DNA of 6,690 nucleotides from an uncultured Alphaproteobacteria bacterium (GTDB lineage Bacteria; Pseudomonadota; Alphaproteobacteria; Rhizobiales; Pleomorphomonadaceae), in contig CALCDT010000208.1 in NCBI GenBank assembly GCA_937900425.1, forward strand, positions 1-6,690, in the 5' to 3' direction. The first letter of the stretch is position 1. Every line of letters starts with the position of its first letter. The notes below the pieces were generated by a model. The model worked only from the letters and a program-made list of their open reading frames with translations, searched no databases and was not told the DNA's origin. Positions 1 to 4,691 of the stretch are shown one piece after another. Made by a program: the position numbers and the translations under genes.

Positions 1-1
1 C

Positions 2-1153
2 AACCTCTGGGCCGACGGCGCGGTGATGCTCGGCAAGCTCAACATGGACGAGTTCGCGATGGGCTCGTCCAACGAGACGAGCTTCTACGGCCCGGTGAAG
101 AGCCCCTGGCGCAAGGCCGGCTCCAACATGGCGCTGGTGCCCGGCGGCTCCTCCGGCGGCTCGGCCGCCGCCGTCGCCGCCCGCATCTGCGCCGGCGCCA
201 CCGCCACCGACACCGGCGGCTCGATCCGCCAGCCGGCCGCCTTCACCGGCACCGTCGGCATCAAGCCGACCTACGGCCGCTGCTCTCGCTGGGGCATCGT
301 CGCCTTCGCCTCCTCGCTCGACCAGGCCGGCCCGATCGCCCGCGACGTGCGCGACGCCGCGATCCTGCTGAAGTCGATGGCCTCGGTCGATCTCAAGGAT
401 TCGACCTCGGTCGACCTGCCGGTGCCCGACTACGAGGCCGCCGTCGGCGCCTCGGTCAAGGGCATGAAGATCGGCATTCCCAAGGAATACCGGCTCGACG
501 GCATCGCCGCCGAGATCGACGGGCTCTGGCAGAAGGGCATCGACTGGCTGCGCGAGGCCGGCGCCGAGATCGTCGAGATCTCGCTGCCGCACACGAAATA
601 CGCACTGCCGGCCTATTACATCGTCGCCCCGGCCGAGGCCTCCTCCAACCTCGCCCGCTACGACGGCGTGCGCTACGGCCTGCGCGTGCCCGGCTCGGAC
701 ATCGTCGACATGTACGAGAACAGCCGCGCCGCCGGCTTCGGTGCCGAGGTCAAACGCCGCATCCTGATCGGCACCTACGTGCTCTCGGCCGGCTACTACG
801 ACGCCTATTATCTCCGGGCCCAGAAGGTGCGCACCCTGATCAAGCGCGACTTCGAGATCGCCTTCGAGGCCGGCGTCGACGCCATCCTGACGCCCGCCAC
901 CCCCTCGGCCGCCTTCGGCATCGGCGAGAAGGCCGGCGCCGATCCGGTCGAGATGTACTTGAACGACGTCTTCACCGTGACGGTGAACATGGCCGGCCTG
1001 CCCGGCATCGCCGTCCCCGCCGGCCTCTCCGCCGACGGCCTGCCCCTCGGCCTCCAGCTCATCGGCAAGCCCTTCGACGAGAGCACCCTGTTTTCGCTCG
1101 GCGCGGTGATCGAGCAGGCGGCGGGGCGCTTCGCGGCGGAGCTGTGGTGGTGA
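2..1153 (+). CDS. gatA: GatA, aspartyl/glutamyl-tRNA amidotransferase subunit A (5'-truncated by window edge)
   Basis: Amidase-signature subunit of the GatCAB complex. It hydrolyses glutamine and supplies ammonia to GatB, which converts Glu-tRNA(Gln) or Asp-tRNA(Asn) into Gln- or Asn-tRNA in the cytoplasm. The frame is open from base 2, so 383 residues are present of roughly 490; the true start lies upstream and the ATG at 26 is internal. Seen directly: the motif GGSSGGSAAA at in-window residues 48-57 and TDTGGSIRQPAA at about 69-80. By family alignment the cis-serine is residue 50 and the nucleophilic serine is residue 74; their 24-residue spacing matches the family. The catalytic lysine should lie about 25 residues before the window starts, so it cannot be checked. 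About 100 N-terminal residues are missing. The C terminus looks complete, ending in TGA at 1151-1153. gatC is normally just upstream in related bacteria, but that is off-window. Confidence 0.97.
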   Translation, partial: NLWADGAVMLGKLNMDEFAMGSSNETSFYGPVKSPWRKAGSNMALVPGGSSGGSAAAVAARICAGATATDTGGSIRQPAAFTGTVGIKPTYGRCSRWGIVAFASSLDQAGPIARDVRDAAILLKSMASVDLKDSTSVDLPVPDYEAAVGASVKGMKIGIPKEYRLDGIAAEIDGLWQKGIDWLREAGAEIVEISLPHTKYALPAYYIVAPAEASSNLARYDGVRYGLRVPGSDIVDMYENSRAAGFGAEVKRRILIGTYVLSAGYYDAYYLRAQKVRTLIKRDFEIAFEAGVDAILTPATPSAAFGIGEKAGADPVEMYLNDVFTVTVNMAGLPGIAVPAGLSADGLPLGLQLIGKPFDESTLFSLGAVIEQAAGRFAAELWW

Positions 1154-1161
1154 GAGCCTGA

Positions 1162-1198
1162 CCGGCGGTCGCACCCGGATCGCCCATCGCACCGCCGG
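1162..1198 (+). terminator. Possible stem-loop after gatA
   Basis: CCGGCGGT (1162-1169) and ACCGCCGG (1191-1198) are exact 8-base inverted repeats with a 21-base spacer, starting nine bases after the gatA stop codon. The position suits a transcript end, but there is no T-run and the spacer is long, so this may be only a mRNA 3'-end structure or chance pairing in G+C-rich DNA. Confidence 0.3.
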
Positions 1199-1364
1199 AT
1201 GCACCGCCCTGCGCCCCGTCACGTCGTCGCACCCGCCGGCGGGCGGCGCGCGGCGTCTGGCGGCCGTCGCAATCCCGTGACATGTACGCGCTTTCTGGAC
1301 CCTGTGGCGGAATCGACGGCGGGCGAGGGGCTCGTCGGCGGCGGGGTCGGCCGGAGGTTTGATG

Positions 1365-1862
1365 ATGATCGAGAAGACCATCGAGCGGGTGATTTTCTTC
1401 AGCCGCTGGATCCTCGCACCCTTCTACATCGGCCTGCTCGTCGCGGCGCTGGTGCTGCTCTTCCATTTCGCCATCGAACTCTTCCACTTCGTCACCCACA
1501 GCGCCGGCTCCAAGGAAAGCGACATCATCCTCGGCATCCTGTCGCTGGTCGACCTGACGCTGACCTGCAGCCTGATCCTGATCGTCGTCTTCTCCGGCTA
1601 CGAGAATTTCGTCGCGAAGATCGATCCGGCCGAGCATCCCGGCTGGCCGGAGTGGATGTCGAAGATCGACTTCGCCGGCCTCAAGCAGAAGCTGATGGGC
1701 TCGATCGTCGCGATCTCGGCGATCCAGGTGCTCAAGGCCTTCATGAACCTCGGGCCCTCGCCGGACTGGGTCTCTCTCGCCTGGCTCGTCGGCATCCACA
1801 TGGTCTTCGTGGTCTCGGCCGTTCTGCTCGCCCTGACCGACCGCATCTCCGGGGACCATTGA
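1365..1862 (+). CDS. yqhA: UPF0114/YqhA family inner-membrane protein
   Basis: A 165-residue integral membrane protein of a widespread family with no established function. It matches E. coli YqhA as I recall it, including an N-terminal SRWxLAPxY-type segment (residues 14-21), the ESDIILGILSLVDLTL stretch (51-66) and the family hallmark FSGYENFV (76-83), followed by a C-terminal TDR. Four hydrophobic segments are visible at about residues 15-37, 56-77, 110-127 and 138-157, so an inner-membrane location is expected; length is normal for the family. Start choice: TTG 1359, ATG 1362 and ATG 1365 are all in frame. The Shine-Dalgarno GGAGG at 1353-1357 is 7 bases from ATG 1365 but only 4 from ATG 1362, so I prefer 1365. 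It is separated from gatA by about 210 bases and probably has its own promoter. Nothing here suggests a role with its neighbours. Confidence 0.88.
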   Translation: MIEKTIERVIFFSRWILAPFYIGLLVAALVLLFHFAIELFHFVTHSAGSKESDIILGILSLVDLTLTCSLILIVVFSGYENFVAKIDPAEHPGWPEWMSKIDFAGLKQKLMGSIVAISAIQVLKAFMNLGPSPDWVSLAWLVGIHMVFVVSAVLLALTDRISGDH

Positions 1863-1871
1863 CACCCGGCT

Positions 1872-1885
1872 GGCGAAATTTCGCC
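1872..1885. repeat. 14-bp perfect palindrome downstream of the UPF0114 gene
   Basis: GGCGAAATTTCGCC is its own reverse complement and begins nine bases after the yqhA-like stop codon. As RNA it could form a 5-bp stem with an AATT loop, too weak and without a T-run for a standard terminator. As DNA it could be an operator for the downstream receptor gene, although it lies about 245 bases before that start codon. Function is unknown. Confidence 0.4.
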
Positions 1886-2051
1886 GCACCGGAGATGTCC
1901 GAAGTCGCGGACGGCCCGGCCGACGTCGTCTCGGCCTCGCCTCAGCCCGCAACGCTCTGCCGCGTCGAAATTTTCGGGGCTCGAGAGAACGGCCCGACCG
2001 CGCCAAACCCGTCTTGCCGGCGCCCGCCTCTGTCCGCATCGTCGTGCCGAT

Positions 2052-2092
2052 CTGCGCAAATGCGCAGGAACTGATCATGATAAGTTAACCAA
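2052..2092 (+). promoter_or_regulatory. Candidate control region of the chemotaxis receptor
   Basis: This stretch precedes the receptor start codon by 39-79 bases. It contains CTGCGCA-AA-TGCGCAG (2052-2067), an exact 7-base inverted repeat that could be a dimeric regulator site. An unusually A+T-rich patch with TGATCATGATAAG follows (2072-2084), then TTAACC (2085-2090). TTAACC resembles half of the CtrA recognition site used in many alphaproteobacteria to control motility and chemotaxis genes; only one half-site is present, so this is suggestive only. No clear -35/-10 pair can be assigned with confidence. Confidence 0.25.
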
Positions 2093-2130
2093 TCTTCCCG
2101 ACTCTCCGTTGACGACAGAGGGGACGGACG

Positions 2131-3813
2131 ATGAATTTTTCCACGATCAGGGCCAAGTTGACCCTCGTCGCGGCCACGGCGACGCTCGCCTTCGGAGCGA
2201 TCATCACCGTGTCGCTCGTCGGCCTCTCGGAGGTCGAGCGGCAGAAGGTGGTGCTCGACGAGATCCATCGCGACGTCGGAACCCTCGGCGGCATGCGGCT
2301 GGCGCTGTCCGATCTGGTGCTGGCGGCGATGGACAGCATCATCGACAAGGACGAGGGCCGGATTTCGGCCGAGCGGACGGCGATCATCGCCGAGAACGAG
2401 CGCATCCTCCTCGCCGGCGTCGACGCCGCCCGCCGGATCGACGGACTCCTCGGCGACATCGACCTCTCCGCCAACTTCCGCGACGACATCGTCGCGCTGG
2501 CGACGTCGATCCGTGTCGATCTCGCCCGGCTGATCGAGCGCGGCGCGCCGGACGCCGACTACGCCGCCATCGACGACGTCATCGACGGCGCCGGCGAGCG
2601 GCTCGGTGCCGACCTCGCCGCGCTGTCGATCCGCGGCGACCAACTCATGCGCGACAGCCTCCTCGCCTTCGAGGAAGACACCGCGACCGCCATGCAGATG
2701 CAGGCCACCGCCGCCGCCTTCGCCGGCGTCCTCGTGCTCGGACTGATCATCGTCATCCGCCGCGCTGTGATGGGCGCGGTCGGCGCGGTGTCCTCCGCCG
2801 CCAGCCTGCTCGCCGAAGGCCGCTACGCCGAAGCCCGGCTCGACGTCTCGCGTCGCGACGAAACCGCGACGATGTTCGGTGCGCTCGCCCGGATGCGCGA
2901 CGGCCTCGTCGCCGCCGAGACCGCCCGCGCCGACGCCGACCGCGGCCGCGCCGACGAGATGGACCGGCTGACCGCTCGCACGCGGGCGGCGCAGTCCTTC
3001 GTCACCCGCATGGAGCAACTCGCCAAGGCCTTCGGGCGGTCGTCGTCGGAAGTGTCCGTCGCCGCCGGAACCCTCGCCGGCAACGCCTCGGAGACCGGCG
3101 ACAAGGCCGCCCGCATGGCCGATGCGGCCGGCGCCGCGTCGGAGAACGTCGCCGTCGTCGCCGCTGGCGCGGAGGAACTCGCCGTCTCGATCCGCGAGAT
3201 CACCGAGCAGGTTGCAAGGTCCGCCGGTGCTTCGCAGGTGGCCGCCGACGACGCCCAGAGCGCCAGCTCCAACATCGCCGTCCTCGACGAATCCGCCGCC
3301 GCGATCGGCAGCGTCGTCGAGATCATCCGCGCCATCGCCGCCCAGACCAACCTGCTGGCGCTCAACGCCACCATCGAGGCGGCGCGCGCCGGCGAGGCCG
3401 GCAAGGGCTTCGCCGTCGTTGCCTCCGAGGTCAAGCAGCTCGCCGCCCAGACCGCGCGGGCCACCGACGAGATCGCCAGCAAGATCGGCCAGATCCAGTC
3501 GGCCACCTCGGTGACGGTCGATTCGATCGGCCGGATCGTGACGACCATCGGCACCGTGCGCGACTACGCCACCGCCATCGCCGGAGCGGTCGAGGAGCAG
3601 GGCGTCGCGACCGCCGAGATCGCGTCGAACACCCAGCGCGCCGCCGCCGGTGCCTCCGCCGTCAGCGAGAACGTCGCCGGCGTCAGCGCCGCCGCCGCCA
3701 GCACCGGCGCCGCATCCGAAACCCTGCGCCGGCTCTCCGAAACCCTCGACGGCCAGGCCCGCGACCTCGAAACCGAAGTCCGCGGCTTCATCGCCAGCCT
3801 CAACGCGGCGTGA
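2131..3813 (+). CDS. Methyl-accepting chemotaxis protein (transmembrane receptor)
   Basis: A 560-residue chemoreceptor that senses a periplasmic signal and controls CheA kinase through CheW. The layout is classical. TM1 is at about residues 9-31. A mostly helical periplasmic region follows at 32-190, of roughly the four-helix-bundle size. TM2 is at about 192-210, a HAMP linker at 211-265, and a long coiled-coil signalling domain at 290-560. The highly conserved hairpin tip is plain: EIIRAIAAQTNLLALNATIE (397-416), then AARAGEAGKGFAVVASEVKQ (417-436). Glu/Gln-rich helices flank it (AEELAVSIREI 347-357; AVEEQGVATAEIA 486-498) and are candidate methylation regions. There is no NWETF-like pentapeptide, so CheR/CheB tethering is not indicated; the protein ends GFIASLNAA. 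The ligand cannot be inferred. The start is supported by AGAGGGGA at 2117-2124, six bases before ATG. No che genes are nearby, so it is probably an orphan receptor transcribed alone. Confidence 0.96.
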   Translation: MNFSTIRAKLTLVAATATLAFGAIITVSLVGLSEVERQKVVLDEIHRDVGTLGGMRLALSDLVLAAMDSIIDKDEGRISAERTAIIAENERILLAGVDAARRIDGLLGDIDLSANFRDDIVALATSIRVDLARLIERGAPDADYAAIDDVIDGAGERLGADLAALSIRGDQLMRDSLLAFEEDTATAMQMQATAAAFAGVLVLGLIIVIRRAVMGAVGAVSSAASLLAEGRYAEARLDVSRRDETATMFGALARMRDGLVAAETARADADRGRADEMDRLTARTRAAQSFVTRMEQLAKAFGRSSSEVSVAAGTLAGNASETGDKAARMADAAGAASENVAVVAAGAEELAVSIREITEQVARSAGASQVAADDAQSASSNIAVLDESAAAIGSVVEIIRAIAAQTNLLALNATIEAARAGEAGKGFAVVASEVKQLAAQTARATDEIASKIGQIQSATSVTVDSIGRIVTTIGTVRDYATAIAGAVEEQGVATAEIASNTQRAAAGASAVSENVAGVSAAAASTGAASETLRRLSETLDGQARDLETEVRGFIASLNAA

Positions 3814-3820
3814 GGGCGGC

Positions 3821-3837
3821 GGCGTCCGGCGGACGCC
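3821..3837 (+). terminator. Stem-loop after the chemoreceptor gene, probable transcript end
   Basis: GGCGTCC-GGC-GGACGCC forms a perfect 7-bp G+C-rich stem with a 3-base loop, seven bases after the receptor stop codon. It is followed by TTCG rather than a T-run, so it is a terminator-like hairpin and not a textbook intrinsic terminator. Confidence 0.5.
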
Positions 3838-4011
3838 TTCGCATGGGGCACCGGGTTGTTCGCCGGCCCGGAGACGTCGAGGGCGCGAGGGTCGGTCGTG
3901 CGTGTCCTCCGGATCGGTGAGCCCACCTCGTGCGGGGCGATCTGCCGTCGTCGACGTTCGCCCGACCCATTGTCCATCGCTGGGCTCGCCAAGTCTTCCA
4001 GTAGAGTGCCC
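3838..4011. other. Gene-free stretch after the receptor
   Basis: First part of a 418-base gap between the receptor (stop at 3813) and the first tRNA-like gene (4232). I see no convincing coding potential: the open frames crossing it are tails or antisense shadows of the receptor gene and lack recognisable motifs. No repeats, tRNA or terminator are evident in this part; the structured elements of the gap start at 4012. Confidence 0.5.
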
Positions 4012-4030
4012 GTACCGTAACGTACGGTAC
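4012..4030. promoter_or_regulatory. 19-bp inverted repeat, candidate operator
   Basis: GTACCGTA-ACG-TACGGTAC is an exact 8-base inverted repeat around a 3-base centre. It sits about 200 bases before the first tRNA-like gene in a locally less G+C-rich stretch. Sites of this size and symmetry are typical of dimeric repressors such as the TetR family, but no regulator gene is present in the window. The downstream target could be the tRNA-like/slipin block. Binding protein unknown. Confidence 0.4.
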
Positions 4031-4155
4031 ACTGTTGCGTCAAAGTGACATCTGCGACATCGACTTTCTTCGTCGAGTAGATCGCCGTTGCGCGGCGCCG
4101 GATGCTGGCGTAAACGGCTCTCCGTCTTCCACTGCAACCTTTTCTTTTCGACGGC

Positions 4156-4173
4156 CGACCGTTGCAACGGTCG
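4156..4173. promoter_or_regulatory. 18-bp perfect palindrome upstream of the tRNA-like genes
   Basis: CGACCGTTGCAACGGTCG is perfectly self-complementary with no spacer, and ends 58 bases before tRNA-like gene 1. Immediately upstream is a pyrimidine tract (CCTTTTCTTTTCG, 4138-4150). Position and perfect symmetry fit an operator for the RNA/slipin block; as RNA it could form a hairpin, but no T-run follows. The embedded TTGCA resembles the -12 part of a sigma-54 promoter, but the spacing to the upstream GG is one base too short. Confidence 0.4.
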
Positions 4174-4231
4174 CCCGCGCGATGCGGCTCTGTCGTCTTC
4201 GTGTGCGGAGGGGGAAGGGGGAGGGCGCCGC

Positions 4232-4306
4232 GGAATCGTAGCTCAGCCTGGTGGAGCACCGGCCGTTTAAGCCGGGGGTCGCGGGTTCGAATCCCTGCCG
4301 GTTCCG
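4232..4306 (+). tRNA. tRNA-Lys(UUU)-like gene 1, structurally degenerate (possible pseudo-tRNA or tRNA-like ncRNA)
   Basis: A tRNA cloverleaf is readable. Acceptor: GGAATCG (4232-4238) with CGGTTCC (4299-4305), seven pairs with one wobble. D stem: GCTC/GAGC (4241-4244, 4254-4257) with loop AGCCTGGTG. Anticodon stem: CCGGC/GCCGG (4259-4263, 4271-4275) with a seven-base loop CGTTTAA. Variable loop: GGGTC. T loop: TTCGAAT (4286-4292). Stem register puts TTT at the anticodon (4266-4268), which would read lysine codons. Oddities: position 33 is G instead of the near-universal U; the T stem has an extra T (4296), since GCGGG pairs perfectly with CCCGC only if that base bulges out; the base after the acceptor is G and no CCA follows (CAC instead). 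These features make normal decoding doubtful. A tRNA-derived non-coding RNA is an alternative. It is one base from tRNA-like gene 2. Confidence 0.7.
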
Positions 4307-4307
4307 C

Positions 4308-4381
4308 ACTTGGATAGCTCAGCTTGGTAGAGCATCAGACTTTTAATCTGACTGTCGGGGGTTCGACTCCCCCTCCAAACG
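4308..4381 (+). tRNA. tRNA-Lys(UUU)-like gene 2, with open acceptor end
   Basis: The body is a convincing tRNA: T-A at positions 8-9, D stem GCTC/GAGC (4317-4320, 4330-4333), anticodon stem TCAGA/TCTGA (4335-4339, 4347-4351) around loop CTTTTAA with anticodon TTT (lysine), variable loop CTGTC, and T stem GGGGG/CCCCC (4357-4361, 4369-4373) around TTCGACT. U33 is present, unlike in gene 1. The acceptor stem is abnormal: ACTTGGA (4308-4314) faces TCCAAAC (4374-4380), giving five pairs while the two terminal positions are A-C and C-A mismatches. The discriminator position is G and GCA replaces CCA. Only one base separates it from gene 1, so the two are almost certainly one transcript. It may be a weak tRNA, a pseudogene, or a tRNA-like RNA serving the downstream gene. 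Confidence 0.72.
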
Positions 4382-4384
4382 GCA

Positions 4385-4463
4385 ACGTCCCGTAAAGACG
4401 TGGTTTTCAACGGGTCCGGAGAGCGGATCCGCCCCGACCCTCCCTCGGGAGGCGAGGGGTCGG
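4385..4463 (+). ncRNA. Tandem hairpins directly after the tRNA-like genes
   Basis: Three consecutive stem-loops can be drawn. ACGTC/GACGT (4385-4389, 4397-4401) encloses the seven-base loop CCGTAAA. GGGTCCG/CGGATCC (4412-4418, 4424-4430) gives seven pairs including one wobble around GAGAG. CCGAC/GTCGG (4434-4438, 4459-4463) continues inward as CCCTC/GAGGG after a three-base bulge. The last hairpin may end or protect the tRNA-like transcript, though no T-run follows. Alternatively the region is the 5' part of a structured leader for the slipin gene. The pairings are exact as read, but their use in the cell is inference and the G+C content raises the chance rate. Confidence 0.4.
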
Positions 4464-4501
4464 CGACATCGTCCGGTCTTCCGTGACGGGTGAGCCGCCC
4501 G

Positions 4502-4569
4502 CCGGCCGGTCCGTGCCCCACGAGGGTGTCGGACCCGCCGGTCGGCCGCGAGCCCCGCTCCGGGCGGCC
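4502..4569 (+). ncRNA. Two long stem-loops in the slipin leader
   Basis: The first arm pairs CCGGC (4502-4506) with GCCGG (4537-4541), GGTCCG (4508-4513) with CGGACC (4530-4535) and CCC (4516-4518) with GGG (4524-4526). Small internal loops separate the helices and the apex is CACGA. The second arm, two bases later, pairs GGCCGC (4544-4549) with GCGGCC (4564-4569) and GAGC (4550-4553) with GCTC (4557-4560) around a CCC loop, with a three-base bulge. With the hairpins at 4385-4463 they leave little unpaired RNA between the tRNA-like genes and 4569. The stretch 4570-4677 has only a weak 5-bp stem (4619-4634). Either a regulatory leader or a separate structured RNA is possible. Confidence 0.4.
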
Positions 4570-4691
4570 CGCCGGCATCGCCGTTCCGCGCTCCGGATCT
4601 TCCTCTCCCTCCAGCCCTGCCGGCGGCGTCCGGCGCAACCCCCGAAAGGACCTCGATCGTGCCCTAGCGCCAAATCGAAGGAGTGACGACG

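Noticed and set aside
1059..2078. 339-codon minus-strand open frame over the gatA end and the UPF0114 gene
   Set aside because: Arg/Asp-rich with no motif, and antisense to a clear membrane-protein gene with its own Shine-Dalgarno.
2109..3920. 603-codon open frame on the plus strand overlapping the receptor
   Set aside because: Its translation is arginine-repeat-like, the usual shadow of a high-G+C gene read out of frame; the receptor frame carries all recognisable domains.
1942..4167. Long 741-codon open frame on the minus strand
   Set aside because: It lies antisense to the chemoreceptor, whose G+C-biased third positions keep opposite frames open. Its translation is Gly/Asp/Arg/Glu-rich low-complexity sequence with no family motif.
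4022..4170. Sigma-54 promoter (GG-N10-GC) before the tRNA-like block
   Set aside because: Two near matches, ending in TTGCG near 4035 and TTGCA near 4166, each have only nine bases between GG and GC, and sigma-54 spacing is strict.
4264..4271. Reading the anticodon of tRNA-like gene 1 as TTA (a UAA suppressor) by forcing a U at position 33
   Set aside because: Shifting the loop by one base breaks the perfect CCGGC/GCCGG anticodon stem, so TTT with G33 is the better reading.
4040..4638. Minus-strand open frames across the tRNA-like genes, including tails like GRDSNPRPPA and RQGFEPATPG
   Set aside because: These peptides are the well-known artefact of translating the antisense of tRNA T arms; they support the tRNA-like calls but not a protein.
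3814..4691. Mobile element, integrase or attachment-site duplication associated with the tRNA-like genes
   Set aside because: No transposase or integrase reading frame, no terminal inverted repeats with target duplication, and no direct repeat of the tRNA 3' ends found in the window.
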